DNA from: Chrysophaeum taylorii
Taxonomy: Eukaryota; Sar; Pelagophyceae; Pelagomonadales; Pelagomonadaceae
Length of the DNA stretch: 64,000 bases
Assembly (NCBI GenBank): GCA_029834535.1
Contig: JAQMWT010000028.1
Location: 62,001-126,000, forward strand
Direction: 5' to 3'
Part shown: piece by piece, positions 1 through 8,600 of the stretch
How the letters are laid out: the number at the start of each line of letters is the position of its first letter
How positions within the stretch are numbered: the first letter of the stretch is position 1
The notes under the pieces: model-generated
What the model saw: only the letters and a program-made list of their open reading frames with translations
What the model was told of the DNA's origin: nothing
Database searches by the model: none
Program-made: the position numbers and the translations under genes

Positions 1-616
1 CGATCGTCGCGAATTCGGCGTCGCCGAACCCCGCGCCGGCAAGGTCGAGGGCCACGAGGCGCGTCCAGTAGGCTGCGGCATCGAGGACGGTCTTGAGGCG
101 CTGGCCCGCCGCGACGACGACCGTCGAGCGCGGGAATGCGCGGCTGAGCGCGCCGAGATCGTGGCCCTCGCCGCACCGCACGCGCCGCACGATCGCCGAG
201 GCCTCGTCGCGGAACCGAGCGCACACGGCGCGGTAGCCCTCGGGGTCGCCCCCCGCAAACTGCAGCGCCTGCCTTAGAGCGTCGCCCGGCACGCGCTCGA
301 CGAACGCGTTCGGCCGCGCGCGCCAAGCCTCGCGGTGACGCAGCCGCAGCTCGCCACCGACGGCGCGCAGGACCGCGTCGCGCGCGACCTCGTGCTGGTC
401 CTGCGCGACAAGCGCGAGCGCGGCCGCCGGCGGGCACTCCCCCAGTGTCTCGCGGGCGAGGTCCCGCGCCTGGGTCCGCAGCGACTTGGCCACCACGTGC
501 AGCAGGTCGTCGACGCGCCGCGACCGCACCCACGCCGCGGGCAGCCGAATCCGCAGCGCCCACCGAGCATTCTCCAGCCGCACCAACACGACCGACCCAT
601 CCTCCGTCGTCGTCAT
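1..616 (-). CDS. Partial LRR-like hypothetical protein (3' end outside window)
   Basis: An open frame of 205 codons starts at ATG 616-614 and runs off the left edge without a stop, so only the N-terminal part is seen. The protein is rich in Arg, Ala and Leu, with a possible amphipathic start (MTTTEDGSVVLVRLENARW). The last visible residues include LVALDLAGAGFGDAEF, which fits one leucine-rich repeat (LxxLDLxGxxxxD), so the missing part may hold more repeats. Codon use is GC-rich like the neighbours. It lies upstream in the same orientation as nothing else visible and is 80 bp from the stop of the carrier gene at 697. The function is unknown; the LRR reading rests on a single repeat. Confidence 0.55.
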   Translation of the reverse strand, partial: MTTTEDGSVVLVRLENARWALRIRLPAAWVRSRRVDDLLHVVAKSLRTQARDLARETLGECPPAAALALVAQDQHEVARDAVLRAVGGELRLRHREAWRARPNAFVERVPGDALRQALQFAGGDPEGYRAVCARFRDEASAIVRRVRCGEGHDLGALSRAFPRSTVVVAAGQRLKTVLDAAAYWTRLVALDLAGAGFGDAEFATI

Positions 617-696
617 TTGCTTCTTCAACGCCCTGACGATGCGATATCCGGAGGTAGCAGTTATTATTATTTTTGCGAGGGCTAGCTAGCTGCTTG

Positions 697-1725
697 CTAG
701 AACGCCCCCGTGCCCAGCACGAGCCGGAGCTTTTCGAGGAGGGGGAAGACGAGGAGGGTCGTCGGGAGGAGCCGTAGGACGGCGGGGAGCCAGCCGGAGA
801 AGAGGGTGAGCGGGCCCTCGGTCCGCACGATGCGGACGAGGCACGCGCCCAGACTCTGCCGGTCGCGCTTGGTCTTCGCGACCATGAGCCGACTCTTGGC
901 CACGTCGAAGGGCGCGGCGAAGGTGACGTAGGCGAGGGTCGAGGCGACGGTGGCGGCGAGGACTGCGACCGACGAGGTGCCACCGCCAAACGCGCTTTTG
1001 ACGAGGTCGTAGGTGGCGAGCTGGCCGGCGGAGCCCGCGGCGGCGCGGGCGACCGACGCCGGCGCTCCCACCCACAGAGCGCCCGGCTCCTCCCTGGGGA
1101 TGGTCGCGAGGGCGTCGAGCGAGTTGGCGTAGCGGTCGGCGTCGCGTTGGAGCCTCGTCTTCGCGAGGTCGAGCGGATTGCAGATGACCGATCCCAGCGC
1201 GCCGCACGCGGCACCCGCGATCAGCTTTCGCGCGATGCCGTCGTCGCCCGGAAACGCACGCTTCACGGCAGGAAAGATGCCGAGGCGGAGCCCGTGGTAC
1301 AGCAGAGCCCTTGCCGTGCCCGCCACGACCCCAGGACGCCGCCACAACAGCTCCCCAAACCGGATCTCGGCCCTCGTCTGCACCTTGACCTTCGCGACCT
1401 CGATCGGGTACAGCGTGATTTCTGCCACGGCCGCCGCCACGCCGCCAGCTACGATTTCTCGCACCAAAAACAAAGGCGGCGGGCCCGTCTCGGGCCGCGT
1501 CGCGACGAGCCACAAGAATACCCCGGCGACCGACGCGCTCAGCGCGCCGAGCAGCGCACCCTCCGACGCGCGGGCCAACCCTCGTGTCGGAGGCGTCCCC
1601 GATCGATCCAGCCCCACACCCTGCACCATCAGCCTGCTACTCACGGGCCTCGCTCGCACTGGTGCCGCGTGGTACTGCAGCCCCACGACACCCACCGCCA
1701 TCCCCCACCACGAGCAAGTGCGCAT
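697..1725 (-). CDS. Mitochondrial carrier family (SLC25) protein
   Basis: The 342-residue protein has three signature motifs of the mitochondrial carrier fold, one per repeat: YPIEVAKVKVQ, NPLDLAKTRLQ and APFDVAKSRLMV. Each follows the PxD/ExxK/R pattern that closes the salt-bridge gate. Six membrane helices are expected in the mitochondrial inner membrane or a plastid envelope. The region before the first motif is about 110 residues, longer than usual, and includes an extra hydrophobic stretch near residues 55-75, so the true start may be a later ATG such as the one eight codons in. The substrate cannot be assigned from the sequence. The repeats look like those of organellar S-adenosylmethionine or nucleotide carriers, but that is only an impression. 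Confidence 0.85.
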   Translation of the reverse strand: MRTCSWWGMAVGVVGLQYHAAPVRARPVSSRLMVQGVGLDRSGTPPTRGLARASEGALLGALSASVAGVFLWLVATRPETGPPPLFLVREIVAGGVAAAVAEITLYPIEVAKVKVQTRAEIRFGELLWRRPGVVAGTARALLYHGLRLGIFPAVKRAFPGDDGIARKLIAGAACGALGSVICNPLDLAKTRLQRDADRYANSLDALATIPREEPGALWVGAPASVARAAAGSAGQLATYDLVKSAFGGGTSSVAVLAATVASTLAYVTFAAPFDVAKSRLMVAKTKRDRQSLGACLVRIVRTEGPLTLFSGWLPAVLRLLPTTLLVFPLLEKLRLVLGTGAF

Positions 1726-2536
1726 CTTCGCATATTATGATGACGTCACTCGGCAACTGCTACCGTGTTTTACCACGTGTTTTACCACGGTGGAGGTTCT
1801 TCGACACGACACCTCTCGACACGGTGGTGACGATCTTGGGCGTAGGGCACTTTGTCGGACGGACGGACGGACGGACGGACGGACGGACGGACGGACGGAC
1901 GGACAACATGTGGCGCAAAACAGAAAAGGAATTCAAGAGAAGAACGCGGAGAAGCCAATCTCAGAAAGACGACGTATTATTATCTGTTATAAGACTCAGC
2001 GCTAACCGGCACGCAAAAGGCCGCAGGGACGCTGGCCGCTTGCTCCATCCCGTAGGTGCGGGGCCGTCGGCCGACTCCTTACATTTCTGCTTTCCAGTCG
2101 CAGCCGACCTCGTGCGGCATCCGGTAATGAATAATGTGGGCAGTCGCACAAGCTGAATAAGCTGTGAATACACTCACACCACGCAATGTGGCTCGGTTCG
2201 AAACAAAGTGCTGGCGGCAGTCCTCTTCTAAAATTGGCCCAACTTTTTGTGAGTTGAATTTAAGCGCCGCCTCGTCGACTTCCTACAAGTCCGCCGTCGA
2301 TCGAGTTCACACTCGTCAGCCGACGTGAAGAACACCAGAGTCCTCTCTCTCCTCGTGCGAACGGAGGGACTTCTCTGCGATGCAATCCATCGCTCACAAC
2401 GTGGGATGTTAGCCGAACTTCCGCCGCGGCTCGGGCGTCGAGCTGCTGCCCGGAACGGTACTACAAAACGTGTTATGAAAAGTACGCAATGCGGCGCGCT
2501 TGAAGGTTCGGGATTTGATGGAGAGGGTGATTGTCA
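1726..2536. other. Intergenic, no gene seen
   Basis: About 810 bases separate the carrier start from the TAF4-like stop. A tetranucleotide run lies at 1857-1904. The open frames across the region are short and lack family motifs. Base composition is more AT-rich around 2160-2300 than in the flanking genes. Confidence 0.5.
1857..1904 (+). repeat. (GGAC)12 microsatellite
   Basis: Twelve perfect copies of GGAC lie about 130 bp upstream of the carrier start codon. They are open in several frames, which produces spurious GRTD-type reading frames. Confidence 0.97.
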
Positions 2537-4603
2537 TTAAACGAAGAGAAGGGAGTTGAAGCACTGGCGCGTCTCGAGATAGTGTTTGACATCCTGCTTG
2601 GTGACAACGTCGCGGGCGAAGTTGGCGGGGAGCGCGAGCTTCGTCGTAGACACATCATTCTGGAGCGTTGACTGCTCTTGCTTGACTCGCTTGAGGGCGG
2701 TCTGGAGCTCGTCGTCGATAAGGGTAACGTCCAGCACGCTGCGCTTGAGAAGTTGGCGTTTCCGAGAGCGACGGGCGGCCTCGACCCAGGTGCGCGGCTC
2801 GATGTCTGGCTGTTGGCGCCTGATCTCGCTGACGATAATGTCGTGGTCGAGCATCGCCTCGTAGCGGAGGTCGCGGTATTCGGTGCGGAGTTGTTCGGCG
2901 CGGATCGCGTTGCCGACGACGTCAGTTTCCCATCGCACGGTGACCGCGCTGTGCGGGTTCGAGGCGAGACGGTAGGCCTCGTCGTTACGGCGGCGGCGCG
3001 AGAGGACGACGAGGGCCTCGAGCGTCTCGCGGATGTAGAGCCACGTCGCGCGCGAGAGTACGAGGCACGCCCCGCAGGTTCTCGCATTGGAGCGCTGCGA
3101 GGGGCTGCGCAGCGGTGGCGCGTCCCCAAAGGGCTTGTTGAGCGACGCAAACTTTGGCGAGTTTGCCGCCTCGGCCGCGGCGTTTATCCGGTGCCAGCAC
3201 GTCTCGGCGGTGAGGAACTCGGATCTCGCGCTTCCCTCGACCATTGACCGCTGCCCTCCCCGCATCTTCGACTCCTCCAGGTGCGCGTCAAAGAGGTCAG
3301 AGTTGCGAAAGAGGTCAGCCTGCCGCTGGAGCTCCTCGGTCAGCGCGCCCGCGGGGGCCGCTGCCAGCTCGTCGTCGGGTGAGCCCGTCTTGATTGGTTT
3401 CGCATCGGACGGCGAGGACCCCGTCGCCACGGGCGGGCCCGTCGCCTTCACGATCGTCGTTTGTGGCGGCCGAGGCCCTCGCTCGAACGCCGACGCGACC
3501 TCCATTTGCTGATACCGTTGTTGTGGCTGCTGCTCCTCGAGCTGCTGGTACCGGTGCTGTTCCTGGTGCTGTTGTTGCACGAAGAGCTGCTGGCGCTGCT
3601 CGTCGCGTTGCTGGTGCAATTGCTGGATCTGTTGCGCGAACGCCGACGACTGCATCGGCACCTCGGACGACGGGCCGCCGTTGCTCGGCTCGGGCATGCG
3701 TTCGCGCTCCTCGCGCCGCCTGCGGTGGTCCAAGGCCTTCTGCCACACGGCACTCCCCACGACCCGAGGGCCTTGCTGGAGAAGTGCCCGCGTTAGCGAC
3801 TCGATTTGACCCGCGTCGCGCTGCGCCTTGAGTTTCTGGACGAAATTACGAAAGATCGCGCGCTGGTTCTGGTCCAGCAGGCTGCACACATCCTTGAGGA
3901 GCTGCGCGAGCTCGTTCTGCTGCGGCGGCCGCCGGATGCCCGCCACGGCCGCTGACCCAAATTGTTGCTGCTGTTGTTGCTGCGGTTGCTGTTTCGACAT
4001 CATCGAGAACTTGAGTCGGCCGTGGCCCTGCTGAATCGAGGTCGGTCCGGGCGCTTGCCCCGCCTGCACGACGCGCGCGGGCTGCTGCTGCTGCTGCTGT
4101 TCGTGGGGTTGTTGCATGATGCGCACGGGCTGTTGATGATGTTGCTGCGGCAGCTGCTCCGGGGACTGTTGCACGACTCGCATGGGTTCGAGGGGCTGTT
4201 GCACGACTCGCATGGGTTCGGGGGGATGTTGCATAACGCGCGCGGGTTGATGCTGCTCGTGGGGCTGTTGCACGACGCGCACGGGTTGCTCGGGGGGCTG
4301 TTGCACGACGCGCACGGGCTGATGCTGCTGCTGCTGCTGCTGCTGGTACTCGGGGGGTTGTTGCACCACGCGGATGGCGGCCGGCGATGGCTCGGCCTGT
4401 GGAGGCTCTGGGACCGGCTTCTGGGCATTCCGCGCAATCACTTTGATGTTCTTGCCCCGCCCCCGCGGTTGCTGGGGCTCCTCCTCCGGCTCGGCATCAG
4501 GACCCCCGGGAACATCCAGTGCCATCGGCAGCGTCGGCGGCGGTGCTTCATCCTCATCGTCGTCGCTATCGCCGCCAAGAAGGGCAGATGTGACGGCGTT
4601 CAT
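2537..4603 (-). CDS. TAF4: TAF4-like TFIID subunit
   Basis: The 688-residue single-exon protein has an acidic start, then a Gln/Pro-rich region (about residues 60-225) built of imperfect RVVQQPPEQ-type repeats. Around residues 230-280 (NELAQLLKDVCSLLDQNQ...) is a segment like the RST domain of plant TAF4 and RCD1. The C-terminal third (about 450-688) has ETLEALVVLSRRRR followed by a long charged helix and VTKQDVKHYLETRQCFNSLL at the end. This matches the TAF4 C-terminal domain, which ends in a conserved short helix (VTxxDLxxxLE...SLLY) after its histone-fold region. The role would be assembly of TFIID with TAF12 in the nucleus. The Q-rich N-terminus is typical of TAF4 activator-contact regions. 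It is divergent from the DOT1-like gene, with 199 bp between start codons. An unrelated Q-rich nuclear protein is the alternative. Confidence 0.6.
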   Translation of the reverse strand: MNAVTSALLGGDSDDDEDEAPPPTLPMALDVPGGPDAEPEEEPQQPRGRGKNIKVIARNAQKPVPEPPQAEPSPAAIRVVQQPPEYQQQQQQQHQPVRVVQQPPEQPVRVVQQPHEQHQPARVMQHPPEPMRVVQQPLEPMRVVQQSPEQLPQQHHQQPVRIMQQPHEQQQQQQPARVVQAGQAPGPTSIQQGHGRLKFSMMSKQQPQQQQQQQFGSAAVAGIRRPPQQNELAQLLKDVCSLLDQNQRAIFRNFVQKLKAQRDAGQIESLTRALLQQGPRVVGSAVWQKALDHRRRREERERMPEPSNGGPSSEVPMQSSAFAQQIQQLHQQRDEQRQQLFVQQQHQEQHRYQQLEEQQPQQRYQQMEVASAFERGPRPPQTTIVKATGPPVATGSSPSDAKPIKTGSPDDELAAAPAGALTEELQRQADLFRNSDLFDAHLEESKMRGGQRSMVEGSARSEFLTAETCWHRINAAAEAANSPKFASLNKPFGDAPPLRSPSQRSNARTCGACLVLSRATWLYIRETLEALVVLSRRRRNDEAYRLASNPHSAVTVRWETDVVGNAIRAEQLRTEYRDLRYEAMLDHDIIVSEIRRQQPDIEPRTWVEAARRSRKRQLLKRSVLDVTLIDDELQTALKRVKQEQSTLQNDVSTTKLALPANFARDVVTKQDVKHYLETRQCFNSLLFV
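4062..4358 (-). repeat. In-frame Q/P-rich tandem repeat in the TAF4-like gene
   Basis: Repeated 21-36 bp blocks of the form TGTTGCACGACGCGCACGGG (plus strand) encode RVVQQPPEQ and close variants about seven times. They are interspersed with (CTG)n runs that encode polyglutamine. The repeats keep frame, so they lengthen the protein without breaking it. Confidence 0.85.
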
Positions 4604-4802
4604 CGCGCACGGCTCCGCGACAAGCGATACTTACCCCTCAAACTCTCCTAATAACTTCCACGCCTCTAGTAGCTGAGCCCTTCCCCAATGAAGTAAGCTT
4701 ACTCCCTTAGCCCGCACAGTGCACCCCCGAACCCTCGAGCCCCCACACGCTCTCCGCCCCTTTTTTTTAGCTTTCGACCTTTGAAAAACCCCTCCCACCT
4801 TC
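4604..4802. promoter_or_regulatory. Shared divergent upstream region, TAF4-like / DOT1-like
   Basis: 199 bp separate the two start codons and must hold both promoters. A T-run (eight Ts near 4762) is visible; no clear TATA box was seen. Confidence 0.4.
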
Positions 4803-5549
4803 ATGGGCCGGGATCCGTGGGCAATCGCCGCCGCCGCGTCTGCGCTTGCCGCATCGAGCGTATTGCCGGCGCAGGTGCCGTGTTTTGGGCCGCCGGCGGC
4901 GTCACTCGCCGAGTTCAAGCGTCGCCAGGACATCGACGAAACCCTCGCTCGTTACTGGCGCGGCCTCGATGGATTCAAAGTGAACGACGAGGAGGCCGTT
5001 ATGCGATCGAGCGGCGATTACGCCGGAACGTACGGCGAGTGCACGGAAGATGGGGCGCGCGCTATCTTCGCGGCCCTCGGCCTGTCCGACGACGCCGTCT
5101 TCGCCGATCTCGGTTCGGGCGTCGGCAAGCTCGCGGCGCAGTGCTACGTCGAGTGCGGCGTGGCCAAGGCCATCGCCGTCGAGCTGTGCTCGGAACGACA
5201 CGACCGCGCCGTCGAGGCGTGGCGTCGACTGGTCGTGAGTAGTGACGCGACCGCGTTACGAAAAGACTTCGACCCGAATGGAGTCGAATTTCGGAACGCT
5301 GACCTCCTCGACTTGGACCTCTCCGACGTCTCGCACGCCTTCGCATCCAACCTTTGCTTCGACCAAAGGGCGGTCGACAAGCTCGCGGCGCGCCTCGCGA
5401 TAGCCCCTCGCCTTCGAGCGGTCGCCGCCCTGCGGCCGCTTCCTGGCTTGGGGGAGCAACAACCCGACAAGATACGGGCGCGAATGACGTGGAGTCCAGC
5501 GCTCGGTGGGACTACCGTCTATGTATATCGACAATCAATCAATGAATGA
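4803..5549 (+). CDS. Short DOT1-like SAM-dependent methyltransferase
   Basis: The 248-residue protein shows the DOT1 fold landmarks in order. These are YGECTED (DOT1 motif YGE, about residue 76), the SAM-binding loop VFADLGSGVGKLAAQ (about 98-112), GVAKAIAVELCSERH (about 119-133, acidic end of strand 2) and SNLCFD (about 187-192, matching the DOT1 NN-F-F loop). In other eukaryotes DOT1 methylates Lys79 of histone H3. This protein is far shorter than nuclear DOT1L and starts with a hydrophobic, Ala-rich stretch (WAIAAAASALAASSVLPA, then CFGPPA). That looks like a signal or organelle presequence, so it may act outside the nucleus on another protein. It is convergent with the PKS gene (136 bp between stops). 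Confidence 0.72.
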   Translation: MGRDPWAIAAAASALAASSVLPAQVPCFGPPAASLAEFKRRQDIDETLARYWRGLDGFKVNDEEAVMRSSGDYAGTYGECTEDGARAIFAALGLSDDAVFADLGSGVGKLAAQCYVECGVAKAIAVELCSERHDRAVEAWRRLVVSSDATALRKDFDPNGVEFRNADLLDLDLSDVSHAFASNLCFDQRAVDKLAARLAIAPRLRAVAALRPLPGLGEQQPDKIRARMTWSPALGGTTVYVYRQSINE

Positions 5550-5684
5550 AGAATCTGGAATAATAAGACCCTTCTTCTTCGTGTGAATGATGCCACACCA
5601 CACTTTTTATATACAGAGTAGCAGCGTGCGACGACGTACGCCATATTATATGCTATAGGCCGCGCGCTTCCTACCTACCTACAC

Positions 5685-8600
5685 CTACCTTCGAGAGGGG
5701 GGTCCTGTCCTGCCTCCCTCCGCCGCCGCCTCCATTTGGGCATGTCGCGCCGCGAGCTGCGCCTTCACGTTGTCGAGGAGCGGGTCACAAATGGCCTTGA
5801 CGTTGTCCATGTTGCTCTCAGTGTCGAAAGCCTAGGCACACGAGGGTGAAAAAAAAATAGAAAGAAAAAAAAGAAAGTCAGTCACCTACCTGGAAGTGGT
5901 TTCCCTTAAGAGTCTTGTGAACGTACAGCGTGCCGTCGACGTAAGCCTGCCAGGGCGCGGCGAGGTCCCCCGAATAGGACCAGTAGAGCTCGTAGTGGCG
6001 GTAACCGTCGGGGAGGATCATGAGGTAATCGACGTCGCCGACATAGATGCCCGTGGGTTTTTCGAGTTTGAGATTGTAGCTGAACTCCATCATGCGCTCA
6101 AAGTCGACGGCGAAGCGGTCGTCGAGACCGACGCGCACGACGACGTCGCGCAGAAGCTCGGTGTTGGTGCGAACGAGGCCGCGCTTGACGCGTCCGACGG
6201 CATCGAGTCGAATGACCTCCTCGATCTCGAAGACGGCGGGCAAAAACTCTTCGGCGAGGATTTTCTCGACGAAACGCGCGTTGTGCTCGAGCAACGACTC
6301 GCCGACGACGCGGTTCGAGACCATGGAGGGGGGGACGGGGTCGATTAAGAAGAATTCGAACGGGTATGGAAAAGGGCCGCCTCGGGCGTGGAGGACGCGC
6401 TGTTCTTGTCTCAGAAGCGCCAGCTCGAAGACGACGTTGCCGGCAAAACTGTAACCGACGAAGACGCCGCCGTTCGGAACGTGGTCCATCAGCACGCGGA
6501 GGTATCGCTCGGCCCGCTGCTTGGGGGTGGGCGCCCAGTCGTAGTCGCCCGTCTGGTGCTCGGGCGCTTGAACGACGTAGAGGCCGACGTCGGCGGGAAG
6601 TTTGCGGATGTAATTAGCCGCGACCGTCATGACGCCGATGCCGCCGTGGACGAAGATAACACTCGGGGCGCCCGCGGCGGGTTTTTTCCAGCACTTGAGG
6701 CAGTCGCCTTGGTCCATCCGATTGACGAACGGCACATAGCCGACGAGAACCCTTCTTTTCGGCGCGACCCGAACGCCGAGCGCCGCTTTCAACGCGTCGA
6801 ACACTTCTTGCAGCGGCTGATGTCGCTCGTCTCCGGGGATTCTCCGGCGAAACCCCGAATCGTAGAGCTTCCGCCCGCCCACCGTGTGGACGATCGTCTC
6901 GTCGACTATATCGGCGTCGTCGTCCGAGTCCCGGTGAAAGTTGGTAGCGTTGAGGTGGAAGGCGAAGGCGCACATCTCCTCGAGGTCGTCGCCGACGGCC
7001 GTCGGGAGGCCGGTGGCCACCTCTACGACAGCGCGCAGGGAAGTTTGGTCGGTAGGCGCTGCCAGCGCCGCCCGCGCGTAGGCCTCGTCGGTCGGCCACA
7101 GGAGCGCGCAGCAGTACTCGCCGTAAAAGCGCTTGGCAAACCGGAGCGCGCTCCGCGTTTCTGCGAGCCCGTCGCTCGGGTCGACCGCGACAAACTGAGC
7201 GCCCTCGAGGCGCTTCGACAAGGCGCGGCCGATCGCGACAGCCGCCCCGCACCCCACGACGGTCACTGGGGTCTCGCGGAGCGCGAGCTTGGCCGCGACG
7301 AACGGCTCGGCGTTTATTCGCGCCTCGTAGAGGTCGACCCTGTCTCCAAACGCGGTGATGCGCGACGTGGGCGTCTGCTCCCCGAGCTCGGGGGCCTGAA
7401 TCGTGACCACCGTCGTCCGCGAGAGCGCGAGCTGCGGGCAGCCGTGAAGCCGGTCGCGCACGTACGCGCACGTTCCCGTCTCGTCGTGCACGAAGATGAC
7501 CGTGCCGCCGTCGAGCGAGCCCAGGTTGTCGACCTCGACATCGCGCCGCGTGTTCCGTAGCCGCTGGGTCACCACGGCAGGACCGTACGGCACCGGCGCG
7601 CCGTCGTCTTTTTCTTCTTCGGGGAGGGGCGTCGCGGCCACGCACGCGTCGACGAGGCTCACCGTCTGGTCGAGCTCGTCGAGGACGACGTACGCGCCAA
7701 CCTCGCTCTTGATCGCGAAGGCGTCGTTGATCGACGACACAACCTGCGTGATGGATATCGAGTCGGCGTCCGCGAGGCTCGCCGTCGAGAGGTCCATCGA
7801 CAGCTCGTCGGCAAAGATGTTCGTCAGCGTCGCCCGGACGTCGCGCCGTCGCGCGATGATAGCCGCCCTACTTCTCATCCGCGACTTTGCTCCTTCCGCG
7901 CGTCGAGAAGACAATTCTTCCGTCGTCTTTGGCAGAGAAACAATGTCGCCGTGCGCGATGGCCGTCTGAATCGCGCCGATCGTCGGATGCATCAGGGGCG
8001 CGAAAGGCGCCGCCGTGCGAAACAGCGAAACGCCGCCGTCGCGGAAGGAGGCGACGCCCTCCGTCCCGGGCAAACCGGACAAAATAAGGGCGTGCGCGAT
8101 GGTACCGCTGTAGCCAAACGCATTTACGCGGCCAGCGACGCGGTGTTGCCTTACGGCGCCGATCGAAGCCACCTCGGTGGGCAAAACCAAACTGTTGTTG
8201 TTGTTGTTGTTGCTCGCGAGAGTGGTCAAGCTAGCAGCGACGTTCGGGTTTATGTTGCGGAGGTGCGCGTTTGGGCTGACCCTGGCCCCACTCGTGGCGC
8301 CGAGCAGATTGGCCACACCGGCCGCGCCGGCCGCGGCCTCGAGGTGGCCCATGTTCCCCTTGATGGAAGTGCACTGGACCATGCGCCGCGGCGAGCGACA
8401 CAAGACGTCGACGATTACGCCGACCTCGACCGAGTCCCCGAGCATCGTGCCGACGCCGTGGGCCTCGGCGACCAGCTCGTCGAAGGTCACGGGCTTTTCT
8501 ACGACGACGCGCAGGAGCTTGCGCTGGGATGAGCCGTTCGGCGCGCTTAGGCTGGCGCTCGGACCGTCGTGTTTGACGGCAGTCCCTCCGACTAGTGGTC

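Noticed and set aside
1857-2005. Coding frame through the GGAC repeat (about 275 codons, plus strand)
   Set aside because: It is the antisense shadow of the carrier gene joined to a microsatellite, without a motif.
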